Below are positions 10,152 to 19,289 of a DNA stretch of 64,000 nt, piece after piece (the stretch's first letter is position 1; each line of letters begins with the position of its first letter). The DNA comes from Leptospira johnsonii (GTDB lineage Bacteria > Spirochaetota > Leptospiria > Leptospirales > Leptospiraceae). Where the stretch lies: assembly GCF_003112675.1 (NCBI RefSeq), contig NZ_BFAY01000011.1:992001-1056000 (forward strand). Reading direction: 5' to 3'. The position numbers were made by a program, and so were the translations under genes. The notes under the pieces were generated by a model. It had not been told where the DNA came from. It saw only the letters and a program-made list of their open reading frames with translations, and ran no database searches.

Positions 10152-10694
10152 TTAGAAAAGTGGTATGAGGATTTTAGATAAAAATACGAGCAATAGTGTC
10201 CAGATCGCGGAAGAAGAAGCCGCAAAAGAAAAATGATTTTCCCAGTTTAACAAAGGAACACATACAAATAAGAACATTCCGCAGTAGGAAAGATAGGGAC
10301 TTCGAAGATAGAGAGTCTTTTGCCATTCGAAAAATCCTTCTCTAAAATCTTTTGCATCTCCTTTGACCTTGTTCAGAAAGATCCATTCTGAAACGAATCC
10401 GAAGATGGAGAATGCAAAAAAGAAAAAGGAAATGATAAGTATCCAAGACCAATCTAAGAAAGGAATGGGATATAGTGCAAATACGATCGGAAGTGCAAAC
10501 GCGATCAAAGCAGAGAACGGGAAAAAAAAGGCAGTGCGGAATAATCTACTTTCGGATAAAAATTTAAAAAAAGGTATCCTACCAGGTAATTGATAAGAAC
10601 CGCAAAACAAACATTTTTCCGAATCGGAAAGAATGGAAGAGCCGCAGTTCCTACAGTAGAAATTCTTTTTGGATACTTCGGCTGCTTCCGACAC
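10152..10694 (-). CDS. Zinc-ribbon integral membrane protein
   Basis: 180 residues. A cytoplasmic rubredoxin-like ribbon (CRNC at 14-17 and CLFC at 28-31) is followed by about four transmembrane helices (near 55-75, 80-100, 135-150, 155-178). I do not recognise a named family. It lies 8 bp downstream of the VKOR-DsbA gene and may be cotranscribed with it. A zinc-binding role is inferred from the two CxxC pairs. Confidence 0.6.
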   Translation of the reverse strand: MSEAAEVSKKNFYCRNCGSSILSDSEKCLFCGSYQLPGRIPFFKFLSESRLFRTAFFFPFSALIAFALPIVFALYPIPFLDWSWILIISFFFFAFSIFGFVSEWIFLNKVKGDAKDFREGFFEWQKTLYLRSPYLSYCGMFLFVCVPLLNWENHFSFAASSSAIWTLLLVFLSKILIPLF

Positions 10695-10702
10695 TTAAAA
10701 CC

Positions 10703-11920
10703 TCAGACTTTCTTGATCAAACTTTCGATCAGAGCTCTTAAGAAAGCTTCTTTTGGAGTTCCGCTTTGGATCGGTTTATTATTAATAAATAAACTAGGTG
10801 TGCTGTGGATCTCAACCTTAGCTGCGTCATCTACTTCTTTATTGATCTGATCGCGAACCGCAGGAGAAGACAAACAAGAACGGAACTGATTCATATCCAG
10901 TCCTTCTTGTTGAGCTAAACTTAATACGGACGCAGGAGAATGAGCGATACGATTTTCAGTATTTTTATATAGTCCTTCGTAGATCGCAGGGAATTTATTT
11001 TGTTTATCCGCACAGATCGCCGCGGAAGCAGCCACACAGGAACTTGCATCCGGACGAGGAGATTGCACCAATCGGTTACAATTTGCATCCAACGGGAAAT
11101 TTTTATAAACGATCTTTACCAATCCCGGATAATCTCTTAAAACTCTTTTTAGGATATGAGAAGTATCCATACAATGACCACAATTGAAGTCTGCAAATTT
11201 CACGATTGTGATCGGAGCATTAGGATCTCCTTGTATGGAGGAACCTTTCAGATCGATAGAAACCATCGGAGCTTTTTCATAATCAGCCAATTGCTTTTGG
11301 ATCTGAGCGACGCCGGTATGTTCTCCATCTACTAAAGAATCATGGAAGGATTTTCCTCCGATCTGGCCGGCAGCCAAGAATAACAAAACTACTATATAAG
11401 AATTTAAACCTTCGATTTGGAGAATACTAAAAGCTTTTTTCAAGGACTTGTCCTGATAGCCTTTGATTTGTAAGAAGGTCCCAACAACCAAGATCAAAGT
11501 AGAGATCCAAGTTGCCGCACATAGTCCGCAGATTGCATCTATATAGAATACTGAAGCGGAGAATAATCCAAGATCGATCACCAATCCTAAAAGCAAAATG
11601 TAAAAGGAAAGAAGAAGGTAACCTTCTTTATTTTCAGGACTCTTTTCTGATCTGACAAAAAGGTATGTAATAAATCCGTAAAATGCGAATCCGAAAAGTG
11701 CTATCGGAAGATCTCCCAGCCATGGAACGTTTCTAATCGCAGAGATGCTGCTCTCTGAAACCTTGGAACAAGAACCCGATTCACTGACTGCATCACAAAG
11801 TGATTGTGCGAGTCCGTCTGCAGTTTCTCCACCGAAATATTTTCGGATCAATAAGAACGAGATAAACGCCGCGATACCGGAAATTACGGCAAGAATATAG
11901 CTAGGGGACAGTTTTTTCAT
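10703..11920 (-). CDS. VKOR-DsbA fusion disulfide-bond protein
   Basis: 405-residue fusion. The N-terminal half (about 1-200) is a VKOR-type membrane domain with several helices, a loop cysteine pair (CDAVSESGSCSKV) and the quinone-side CxxC (AICGLCAATW). The C-terminal half (about 215-405) is a DsbA/thioredoxin domain with FADFNCGHC as active site and the cis-Pro segment STPSLFINNKP. The fusion couples cysteine oxidation of exported proteins to quinone reduction in one polypeptide, replacing separate DsbA and DsbB. The ATG follows GGAG. Confidence 0.9.
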   Translation of the reverse strand: MKKLSPSYILAVISGIAAFISFLLIRKYFGGETADGLAQSLCDAVSESGSCSKVSESSISAIRNVPWLGDLPIALFGFAFYGFITYLFVRSEKSPENKEGYLLLSFYILLLGLVIDLGLFSASVFYIDAICGLCAATWISTLILVVGTFLQIKGYQDKSLKKAFSILQIEGLNSYIVVLLFLAAGQIGGKSFHDSLVDGEHTGVAQIQKQLADYEKAPMVSIDLKGSSIQGDPNAPITIVKFADFNCGHCMDTSHILKRVLRDYPGLVKIVYKNFPLDANCNRLVQSPRPDASSCVAASAAICADKQNKFPAIYEGLYKNTENRIAHSPASVLSLAQQEGLDMNQFRSCLSSPAVRDQINKEVDDAAKVEIHSTPSLFINNKPIQSGTPKEAFLRALIESLIKKV

Positions 11921-12015
11921 TCGGGACTCCGATTACAAAATACCTTTATACGTACCTGGAAGGCATAAGGAAAGAAAAAATATGCGGATCTGTACTTATT
12001 AAAAGGAATTAAAAA

Positions 12016-12750
12016 TTAATCGGAGCCCAAGCTAGTAATGGCTTCGGCCAGATCTATTTTACCTTCGTATAAAGCTTTTCCAGTAATTACACCATACATT
12101 GGAACAGAAGTCCCCAATGCGGATAATGCCATGATATCTTTCAGAGAAGAAATACCACCGGATGCGATTACTTGAAAATTATATCGGCTTAAAATTTCCT
12201 TATATGCGTTAAGATTTGGACCCGCCAAGGTTCCGTCTTGGGCAATATCCGTGAAAATAATATTACAGATCCCTGCTTGTTGCATTTTTTCGAGAAGGTC
12301 CATATACTTCACACCTGAGTCTACTTCCCAACCGGCAATTTTGACGATTCCGTCTCTCGCATCCACTGCCACAACGATCCGATCTTCTCCATACTTTTTC
12401 AAAGCGAAATCCAGAAGTTCCGGATTGTTAACGGCTGCAGTTCCGAGGATAAAACGATCAATGCCTATGGAATCGTAATATTCTAGCTTCTCCTTATCTC
12501 TGATCCCACCACCTAGTTGGATCTTTAAATTAGAAGATTTACGAATTTTTGAAATAGCTTCCGTATTGATCCCGATCTGGTTTCTTGCACCATTAAGGTC
12601 CACAAGATGCAAAAGGGTAGCACCGTTTCTTTCGAAACCTTCTGCAAGTTTCCAAGGCTCTGTGGAGTAGATTGTTTTTTCTTCGTAGTTACCTTTGAAT
12701 AATCTGACAGCGCAATTATCCAACAAATCAATGGCTGGAATTAAAATCAT
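12016..12750 (-). CDS. hisA: Phosphoribosylformimino-AICAR-P isomerase HisA
   Basis: 244-residue TIM barrel catalysing the ProFAR to PRFAR Amadori isomerisation in histidine synthesis. It starts [20 protein letters not shown]. The catalytic Asp lies in PAIDL, and the phosphate-binding half-barrel repeats LQLGGGIR and VIASGGIS are present, along with VDARDG and FTDIAQDGT. It overlaps hisH by 4 bp and is the last gene of hisB-hisH-hisA. No hisF follows. Confidence 0.96.
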   Translation of the reverse strand: MILIPAIDLLDNCAVRLFKGNYEEKTIYSTEPWKLAEGFERNGATLLHLVDLNGARNQIGINTEAISKIRKSSNLKIQLGGGIRDKEKLEYYDSIGIDRFILGTAAVNNPELLDFALKKYGEDRIVVAVDARDGIVKIAGWEVDSGVKYMDLLEKMQQAGICNIIFTDIAQDGTLAGPNLNAYKEILSRYNFQVIASGGISSLKDIMALSALGTSVPMYGVITGKALYEGKIDLAEAITSLGSD

Positions 12751-13379
12751 AAGGATAGAATAAAGTTCTCCAGAATCTTTAGACCGAAGGAATAGGATTT
12801 CTCGGGATGGAATTGTGTTCCGAAAACGTTTCCTTTTTCAACCACTGCGGGAAACTTCTCCCCATAATAATCGCAGAAGCCAGTGATCGCGGAACTCTCC
12901 ACTCCAACGGGACGGTAGGAGTGTATAAAATAGGCGAAGGATTCGTCTTCTAAATTTTTCAATAAATTGCTTTTGGAAGGATTTCTTTTATATAATTTAT
13001 TCCAGCCGATATGAGGGACCTTGTAGTTCTTACCCTTAAATTTGCGGATCTTACCTTTTATATAAGCCAATCCTGGGACGGTTTGGTTCATATTTCCGGA
13101 AACAACCTCGTCAGAGTCTTCGAATAAAATTTGAAAGCCGATACAGATCCCAAACAAAGGTTTTTCAGCTTTCACATGCTCGTCCACGAAAGTCCTTAAA
13201 CCGGATTCGTTCAGATTTCTCATGGCTTTATCAAAATGACCGTCGCCTGGAAGAATGATCGCATCTGCCTCTTTCAAGACGGACGGTTCCTTAGTATAAG
13301 AAAAATCTTTAGTGAAGAGTGAAATAGCTTTTAAGCAGGAGTGAATATTCCCCATTCCATAATCAAGAACGGCTATCAT
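12747..13379 (-). CDS. hisH: Imidazole glycerol phosphate synthase glutaminase subunit HisH
   Basis: 210-residue class I glutamine amidotransferase that feeds ammonia to HisF. It opens [12 protein letters not shown]. The nucleophile elbow is FGICIGFQ, with the Cys catalytic. The His-Glu pair is in GTQFHPEKS, and the oxyanion segment is ILPGDGHF. It overlaps both hisB and hisA by 4 bp, showing translational coupling. HisF must be encoded elsewhere. Confidence 0.95.
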   Translation of the reverse strand: MIAVLDYGMGNIHSCLKAISLFTKDFSYTKEPSVLKEADAIILPGDGHFDKAMRNLNESGLRTFVDEHVKAEKPLFGICIGFQILFEDSDEVVSGNMNQTVPGLAYIKGKIRKFKGKNYKVPHIGWNKLYKRNPSKSNLLKNLEDESFAYFIHSYRPVGVESSAITGFCDYYGEKFPAVVEKGNVFGTQFHPEKSYSFGLKILENFILSL

Positions 13380-13957
13380 TCCAAAACACCTTTGGTAGAA
13401 GGAATTGTTCCGCCAGCAGCAGGGTCGATCTCGATTGCCATTCTCAACGCCTTACCGAAAGCTTTAAAAATAGATTCATGGATATGATGACGATTTTCTC
13501 CATAATGAACGTGAACGTGAAGATTCATCTTCGCATTCAGAGCAAACTTCTGTAGGAATTCCAACGAAAGCTCAGCATCGTAAATTCCAAATTTGCCCAC
13601 AAGTTCCGGACCGGTGTATTTATAAAAATATCTACCGCCCAGATCCACTGCAACAGTGGTAAGAACTTCGTCCATGGGAAGAGTATAATGACCGTACCGT
13701 CTGATCCCAGCCTTGTCTCCCAACTGCTTGTGAAGAGTCGCGCCAAGAAGAATGGCAGTGTCCTCAACACTATGATGACAGTCGATTTCTATGTCGCCTC
13801 GCAACCAAAGATCAATATCAAGAAGACCGTGTTTGGAAACGTGGGAAAGCATATGCTCGAAGAACGGAATTTGAGTATCGAATTTATAATTTCCTGTACC
13901 CCGAATATTGAGGGAGAGTTTGATGTCCGTCTCCGAAGTTTTACGTTCTTCTTTCAT
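13376..13957 (-). CDS. hisB: Imidazoleglycerol-phosphate dehydratase HisB
   Basis: 193-residue monofunctional dehydratase without the phosphatase domain found in enterobacterial HisB. Mn-binding motifs HHSVED, HHIHES and [13 protein letters not shown] are present, and the C-terminus [11 protein letters not shown] is typical. It converts imidazoleglycerol-P to imidazoleacetol-P. It is first in hisB-hisH-hisA, with AAGGA just before the ATG. Confidence 0.96.
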   Translation of the reverse strand: MKEERKTSETDIKLSLNIRGTGNYKFDTQIPFFEHMLSHVSKHGLLDIDLWLRGDIEIDCHHSVEDTAILLGATLHKQLGDKAGIRRYGHYTLPMDEVLTTVAVDLGGRYFYKYTGPELVGKFGIYDAELSLEFLQKFALNAKMNLHVHVHYGENRHHIHESIFKAFGKALRMAIEIDPAAGGTIPSTKGVLE

Positions 13958-14073
13958 TCTATCCTTACCCTACTTTCCCTTTAATTATCGTGTCAATGAA
14001 TTCCAAAAATAAGCTGACGGAAAGTCCCCAGGACCAAAATTATCCTTAGGGATAGAAATCCCTCCAACCACTA

Positions 14074-14155
<82 letters not shown>

Positions 14156-14161
14156 AAATCA

Positions 14162-14320
14162 AGTAATACAAAAAATTTTAGACTCGAACGGTCGAACTGG
14201 TAAGCGAAAATAGCGACCCATAGGGAGCGTACATTTTCGCGACCGAAGCACAGGATGTGCTGAGGCCAGTGAGACACGCCGCAGAACTAAGTTTTGCAGG
14301 ATGCGAAACTGTGAAGCGGG
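14162..14320. repeat. Structured spacer between the tRNA-end repeats
   Basis: 159 bp with no credible ORF but with inverted repeats: GCGAAAAT (14204-14211) with ATTTTCGC (14233-14240), and GCACaggatGTGC (14248-14260). GCGACC occurs twice. It could be a minimal mobile-element remnant, a dispersed repeat unit or a structured RNA. Which one cannot be decided from this window. Confidence 0.5.
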
Positions 14321-14344
14321 CGAGTCCCTTCTTCGGCAAAATCA
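14321..14344 (+). repeat. Direct repeat copy 2 (tRNA-Leu 3' end)
   Basis: Perfect 24-bp copy of 14138-14161. Its last three bases (TCA) are the complement of the TGA stop of the RND gene, so that gene ends exactly inside the repeat. Confidence 0.9.
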
Positions 14345-17300
14345 TCCTCTTCTTTCCGAAAACCAAAAGTAAAACGCAGGGACCACGAACCTACTTAGTA
14401 CTGTTGCGGCAATCTCTCCAAAAATTAAAGACACAGCCAAACCTTGGAAAATCGGATCAAATAGCATAACAGAAGATCCGACGATCACTGCTGCTGCGGT
14501 CAAAAACATCGGACGAAAACGAACCACTCCCGCATCCAATACCGCTCTTTTCAGATCCTTACCTGCCTCAATCTCAGCCTGAATAAAATCTACCAAGATA
14601 ATCGAGTTTCTCACTATGATCCCGGCTCCCGCAATAAACCCAATCATCGATGTCGCTGTAAAATAGGCCCCGGAAATCAAATGCCCTGGAATGATACCGA
14701 TGAGTGAGATCGGTATAGGCGCCATAATAATGATCGGAAGTTTATAATTCTGAAACCATCCGAGTACTAAAACGTATATCAAGATCATTACGACCGCAAA
14801 TGCACCTCCTAGATCTCGGAAAACCTCATACGTTATGAACCATTCCCCATCCCATTTTGCTACCGGTTGTCTTGTGTTCCAAGGCACCTCGGAAGTATAG
14901 ATCGGGTATTGGATCTTAGGACTCAAAGAAAGAATTCCATAAACCGGTGCTTCTTCCTTTCCAGAAAATTCCGCAGTCACATATTCTAAAGGTTTTAGAT
15001 TTTTGCGATGAAGCACTTTTGAGGAATTTCTTTCTCCTTCTCCTACTAAATTTTTTGGAGAAACAGAGCCTGAATATTGAGAAGATAGATCCCAGCTAGA
15101 AAATGGAGAAGAAGAAGATCTAAATTCGTTCGGAACGGACAAATCTATCGAGATATCTTCCGGATGTTCCGACTCGGATAAGATGAATACAGGAGTTTCT
15201 CCGAAAAATAGTCCGGCATTTCTTGCAAGTATGGAAGAAGGAATTCCCACAAGACCTCCTTTATCAAATTTAAAAGGATACCTGATTTTTGGTCTTATTT
15301 CGGAAAGACTGGAATCTAGGTCGACTATTCCCTCTTGGCTTTTAGCGATTGAATGGATCTCTTGAGCCACTCGGATCCTTTCTTTTTCAGTAGGTCCATA
15401 TATCTCGATCACTAAAGTAGAAAGTACCGGAGGTCCTGGTGGAATTTCCAGCACCTTGCTAAGCACAGAGTTTTCCTTATTATATTTTCCTAAAATGGGC
15501 CGAATGGATTCGATGATCTCATGGCTTTTTTTGTTTCTTGAGCCCTTATCCTTCAAAACGATATGAAGATCCGATTTCCATTCTTCTCTTCTCAAAAACG
15601 TATGTTTTACCATTCCAGAAAAAGAGAAAGGCGCCGGTTCGCCTGCAAAAATTTGGACCTTCTCCACATTCTCTTCTTTAAGAATAGTTTTCGCAAGTTC
15701 AGAACTTAATTCTACGGTTTTAGAAAGAGGTGTTCTTGGATCAAAATCCAATATGATCTGGAATTCATCCTTATCATCGAAAGGCAACATCTTCACTTTT
15801 ACGGCTTTAAATGCGACCAAAGAAACCGAAATTGCAAAGAGTGCAAGGATCAGAAGGATCATTTTTATCAGGTTCGCTTTGGATTCTAAAAGCCAACCTG
15901 CAATCTTGAGGTAGATTGCATCTAAACGGGAAATTTTTGGTGCAGTATTTGTCCCGGTATGCTCTTTCAAAATTTTTAAACTAATCCAAGGAATAACTGA
16001 AAAAGCGACAAATAAAGAAAGAAGCATTGCAAGGCTGGCCCCAACAGGGATCGGCTTCATATAAGGTCCCATCAATCCACGCACGAATGCCATAGGTAAT
16101 ATCGCAGCGATCACTGTGAATGTAGCCAGTATCGTTGGATTTCCTACTTCGGAAACCGCATCTAAAATGGACCTGATCTTTCCTTTATTTCCCGGAAACG
16201 CCAGATGTCTTTCTATGTTCTCGACAACTACTATTGCGTCGTCTACGAGTATCCCTATCGAGAAAATAAGCGCAAACAAAGTCACACGATTAAGAGTGTA
16301 ATCGAGAAAATAATATATTGCTAATGTAAGCGCTAAAGTAACCGGAATCGCTACGAATACCACGAAAGATGCACGAATTCCCATCCAGAGAGCGATCAAA
16401 ACAGAAACTGAAATAGTCGCAATCAAGAGGTGTTCGATCAGTTCCTTAGATTTTATTCCTGCGGTCAGACCGTAATCTCGGATCACATTGAGTTTTATTC
16501 CGCTCGGAAGATCCTTTCTAAATTCGTCCGCGCGTTCTCGGATGATCTGTGCTAGCTCTTCAACGTTAGTGCCTTTTCTTTTTGAAAATACGATCGTGAC
16601 AGCGTTCTCTCCGATCTCCGGATTTTCTTTTTGAAAAAAGAAGGACTGTTTTGTTCTTTCTTGCGGACCCTCGATTACTTGCGCTATATCCCCAAGTTTA
16701 ACGACTCTTCCCCAACTTTGTTTGATAGGGATCTTTCGCAGATCATCGGTATTTCGGATGGAAGAACCTATCTCTATATCGTAGACATTCTTAGTGCTCC
16801 AATTTTTTCCGGCCGGGAAATCCGATGAATTCGCCTGAAGACTTTCGGCCAGTTGGATAAAATCGACACCGAACTCTTTCATCCTTTGCGGGTTAGCGAT
16901 TACACGGACCGATTTCTTTCTTCCTCCTAATAATTCCACTTTGGAAAGATCAGGGGTAGAAGAGAGTTCTCTTGCCAATGGAGAAACTAAACTGCGAAGA
17001 GAATAATCGTCAGTATCGATGGAACTGAAAGTGAGCGCTAAGAAAGGAACGTCATCTATTGTATAAGAATTTACTGTTGGATCTGAAGTATTCGGAGGAA
17101 GTTGATCTCTGATCTCTAGAATTTTATGATGGATCTTTACTAAAGAAGGTTCTAAAGGTTCGCCCACCTTAAATCGCACAGTAATTAAGGAGTAATGATC
17201 TTTGGTTGCCGAATAAACATATTCAACTCCTTCTAATCCCCAGACGGATCTTTCCACGGGTTCCGTAATTTTTCTCTCCATTTCCTTTGCGGAATATTGA

Positions 17301-17494
17301 GGAGAATAAAAGGAAATATCCACCATGGGTACGGAGATCTGAGGTTCTTCCTCTTTTGGAGTCAGATACACGGAGAGGATCCCAGTGAAGATACTAACCA
17401 CCGCAAATATCGGGGTCAATTTGGAGCGGATAAATTTTCCCGCCAGTATTCCGGCGAATCCTTCGACTTGTTCTTGGTTATTATTTTCCTTCAT
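14342..17494 (-). CDS. RND efflux transporter permease
   Basis: Inner-membrane RND pump of 1050 residues with the usual 12-helix plan and two large periplasmic loops. Helix 4 has GILVDDAIVVVENIERH, with the paired Asp of the proton relay as in AcrB. In helix 10 the AcrB Lys940 position reads VRNSIILVDF, an Arg. It lacks the Glu of CusA-type metal pumps, so it is not a clear heavy-metal pump. It overlaps the TolC-like gene by 14 bp as last gene of the operator-DUF2892-TolC-RND operon. No membrane-fusion adaptor gene is nearby. Substrate unknown; operon control points to a thiol- or sulfur-linked compound (inference). Confidence 0.9.
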   Translation of the reverse strand: MKENNNQEQVEGFAGILAGKFIRSKLTPIFAVVSIFTGILSVYLTPKEEEPQISVPMVDISFYSPQYSAKEMERKITEPVERSVWGLEGVEYVYSATKDHYSLITVRFKVGEPLEPSLVKIHHKILEIRDQLPPNTSDPTVNSYTIDDVPFLALTFSSIDTDDYSLRSLVSPLARELSSTPDLSKVELLGGRKKSVRVIANPQRMKEFGVDFIQLAESLQANSSDFPAGKNWSTKNVYDIEIGSSIRNTDDLRKIPIKQSWGRVVKLGDIAQVIEGPQERTKQSFFFQKENPEIGENAVTIVFSKRKGTNVEELAQIIRERADEFRKDLPSGIKLNVIRDYGLTAGIKSKELIEHLLIATISVSVLIALWMGIRASFVVFVAIPVTLALTLAIYYFLDYTLNRVTLFALIFSIGILVDDAIVVVENIERHLAFPGNKGKIRSILDAVSEVGNPTILATFTVIAAILPMAFVRGLMGPYMKPIPVGASLAMLLSLFVAFSVIPWISLKILKEHTGTNTAPKISRLDAIYLKIAGWLLESKANLIKMILLILALFAISVSLVAFKAVKVKMLPFDDKDEFQIILDFDPRTPLSKTVELSSELAKTILKEENVEKVQIFAGEPAPFSFSGMVKHTFLRREEWKSDLHIVLKDKGSRNKKSHEIIESIRPILGKYNKENSVLSKVLEIPPGPPVLSTLVIEIYGPTEKERIRVAQEIHSIAKSQEGIVDLDSSLSEIRPKIRYPFKFDKGGLVGIPSSILARNAGLFFGETPVFILSESEHPEDISIDLSVPNEFRSSSSPFSSWDLSSQYSGSVSPKNLVGEGERNSSKVLHRKNLKPLEYVTAEFSGKEEAPVYGILSLSPKIQYPIYTSEVPWNTRQPVAKWDGEWFITYEVFRDLGGAFAVVMILIYVLVLGWFQNYKLPIIIMAPIPISLIGIIPGHLISGAYFTATSMIGFIAGAGIIVRNSIILVDFIQAEIEAGKDLKRAVLDAGVVRFRPMFLTAAAVIVGSSVMLFDPIFQGLAVSLIFGEIAATVLSRFVVPAFYFWFSERRG

Positions 17495-18908
17495 TGTTTT
17501 CCTCTGAATAAAGGATGAGCTGCGCTCTCGTTTTTAAATATTCCAAGTCCAGAAATTCCTTTCGGGACAATGCATCTGAAGTCCTGGAAAAACTTTCAGC
17601 TAAAGTAGAAGCTGGAATATTTCCTCTCTTGAATAATGTTTGGGAAAGAAGAAGTTGTTCGTACTGGATCCGGTAGGATTGCTCAGAATCTTTTCGATTT
17701 TCCGAAAGTACCTTTTCTTTTTCTAAAAGGATCTTAAACTCCGAGTTCTCCTTTAATCTTGCTTCTTTTGCTTTTGTCTCCGCAGCATTTGCTTGGATCA
17801 TTGCTTCTTTTTTGGAACCAATATCCGTCGGATTCAGAAGATTCATTTGAAGAAAAACTCCTGCATTATATGAATTTGCAAAGTTCCTATCTCCATTATA
17901 TCCATAGGCTTCTGCATAAACTCCCACCTTAGGTAGAAATTTAGAATTCTCCATCGTAACTTTTTGTTTGGAGATGTTTGAATAAGATTCCAAAATTTTC
18001 GAGATCGCTGTATGCCTTTCAGATTCGGATGATGGTAAAGGCAAAACTTCTTGATAAAAACGCGAAGAAGAAACTTCAGAAGGTCGAAGATCCTCCAAAA
18101 CTCCTCCCGACAATATTCTGATCGATTCTAGAGATTCTTTTCGATATAATTCCTTCTCTTTTATCTCGGAAGAAACCCTAAGTTGAACGGATCTTAATGC
18201 GAGAGAGCCTGAATGGCCGATTGGATTTCCAATAGTATCCAATCTATACGAGTTTACAAATACGTCCAATTGACGAAGTATTTTTTCTCTTTCCTTGACC
18301 CCGTCGGAAAAGACCAAAGAGGAATGGAAGGCAACGGCTGTTTGTATATATAAAGTTTTCTTAAAATATTCAGATTCAAGAATAAAAGATTGAAGTTCTT
18401 TATCCTTGATCTCCTTAAATGCCTTTCCGGATCCACCTTCATATACGGAAAACTCCAGACCCAAGGTTCCTCGTGAGTATGTATTGGAACCTGGATGGTT
18501 TAATGTATCTTTCGCGAAAATATTTACCGAGTTCGGATTTATATTTTGGTAAAGTTGATTATTGGAATCCAAAAAATTAGAAAGATTGGATCGATTGCTC
18601 GCGGTCGAAAAATCGGATTGTGTTGCGGATCTTTGTCCCAGCTTTCCCGTAAAATTTAAGATAGGATCGTTCGTTTGATAAGTACGAACATCCGTATACA
18701 GTTTTGGGAACCAATGCAAACCCGCTCTAGAGCTTGCGGATTTCGCTGCTTCTATCTCCAAACTTTTTGTATGTAATGAAGGAGAATTCCCAGACACCTT
18801 TTCCCAGACCGAGAAAAAATCCATATTAGCGTCTGAAGCTTTGACAGAAAGGGGTATCGTGATCAATACCCCAACGAGTATCAAGGATAGAGCGGATTTA
18901 GATCGCAT
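17481..18908 (-). CDS. TolC-family outer-membrane efflux protein
   Basis: 475 residues with signal peptide (cleavage near VKASDA, about residue 24) and long amphipathic helices typical of TolC/OEP. Two related halves contain heptad-rich segments such as KSLEIEAAKSASSRAG and QANAAETKAKEARLKE. It would form the outer-membrane duct for the RND pump, whose start it overlaps by 14 bp. It begins 5 bp after the DUF2892 stop. Confidence 0.85.
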   Translation of the reverse strand: MRSKSALSLILVGVLITIPLSVKASDANMDFFSVWEKVSGNSPSLHTKSLEIEAAKSASSRAGLHWFPKLYTDVRTYQTNDPILNFTGKLGQRSATQSDFSTASNRSNLSNFLDSNNQLYQNINPNSVNIFAKDTLNHPGSNTYSRGTLGLEFSVYEGGSGKAFKEIKDKELQSFILESEYFKKTLYIQTAVAFHSSLVFSDGVKEREKILRQLDVFVNSYRLDTIGNPIGHSGSLALRSVQLRVSSEIKEKELYRKESLESIRILSGGVLEDLRPSEVSSSRFYQEVLPLPSSESERHTAISKILESYSNISKQKVTMENSKFLPKVGVYAEAYGYNGDRNFANSYNAGVFLQMNLLNPTDIGSKKEAMIQANAAETKAKEARLKENSEFKILLEKEKVLSENRKDSEQSYRIQYEQLLLSQTLFKRGNIPASTLAESFSRTSDALSRKEFLDLEYLKTRAQLILYSEENNEGK

Positions 18909-18913
18909 TGGAC

Positions 18914-19144
18914 TTACCTATCTGATCCGCATTTTTTTGGAATGCCCAATCGAGTAAGAATAAACGCCATAGGACAAAAACCCACCAAGGAAAAGAGCAT
19001 CATATTGATCCCAACCAATAGATTCAAAACGAGTCCCCAAGGACTAAGAAAGTTCGCTATCAATAACCCGATCAAAGAAACCGACCCTGCAATCAGGAAT
19101 AGCACCCTTTCCAAATACCAACTTTGAGTGTTTGTAGTGTCCAT
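18914..19144 (-). CDS. DUF2892 (YgaP-like) small membrane protein
   Basis: 76 residues with two transmembrane helices (about 15-35 and 40-60). It has the DUF2892 signature GFCPMAFILTRLGI and a second Cys near the end (KKCGSDR). DUF2892 domains are often joined to rhodaneses or lie in sulfide/persulfide operons. I chose the ATG at 19144 (MDTTNTQ) because AGGGGGG stands at the right distance before it. The longer ATG at 19186 would lie inside the operators. First gene of the DUF2892-TolC-RND operon; the first operator covers its ribosome site. Confidence 0.8.
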   Translation of the reverse strand: MDTTNTQSWYLERVLFLIAGSVSLIGLLIANFLSPWGLVLNLLVGINMMLFSLVGFCPMAFILTRLGIPKKCGSDR

Positions 19145-19149
19145 ATAAT

Positions 19150-19165
19150 ATACCCCCCTAGGTAT
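19150..19165. promoter_or_regulatory. CsoR/CstR-type operator 1
   Basis: ATACCCCCCTAGGTAT fits ATACC-N6-GGTAT. It covers the Shine-Dalgarno of the DUF2892 gene, so binding would block operon expression. Confidence 0.75.
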
Positions 19166-19178
19166 GTAATAATTCCAC

Positions 19179-19194
19179 ATACCCATGGGGGTAT
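19179..19194. promoter_or_regulatory. CsoR/CstR-type operator 2
   Basis: ATACCCATGGGGGTAT is the second ATACC-N6-GGTAT palindrome. It is centred 29 bp upstream of operator 1, nearly three helical turns away. Confidence 0.75.
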
Positions 19195-19289
19195 ATTATG
19201 GGTCAACAAAATAATAAGGGTAAAATAAATTTAAGCGTTCGAAAAGTTTCCGAACGTTTTTGAGAGATATAGGGATTTAAAGGAGGTAT

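Larger units (their letters stand above)
19145..19199. repeat. 13-bp inverted repeat framing two operators
   Basis: ATAATATACCCCC (19145-19157) and its exact complement GGGGGTATATTAT (19187-19199) flank 29 bp. This mirror arrangement places the two 16-bp operators symmetrically upstream of the DUF2892 gene. Confidence 0.85.

Noticed and set aside
14178..14366. 62-residue minus-strand ORF between the tRNA-Leu repeats
   Set aside because: It reads through the repeat and the 3' end of the RND gene, has no ribosome site and its sequence reflects the inverted repeats.
19145..19186. N-terminal extension of the DUF2892 gene to the ATG at 19186
   Set aside because: The extension would be coded by the operators themselves, while a strong AGGGGGG lies before the ATG at 19144.
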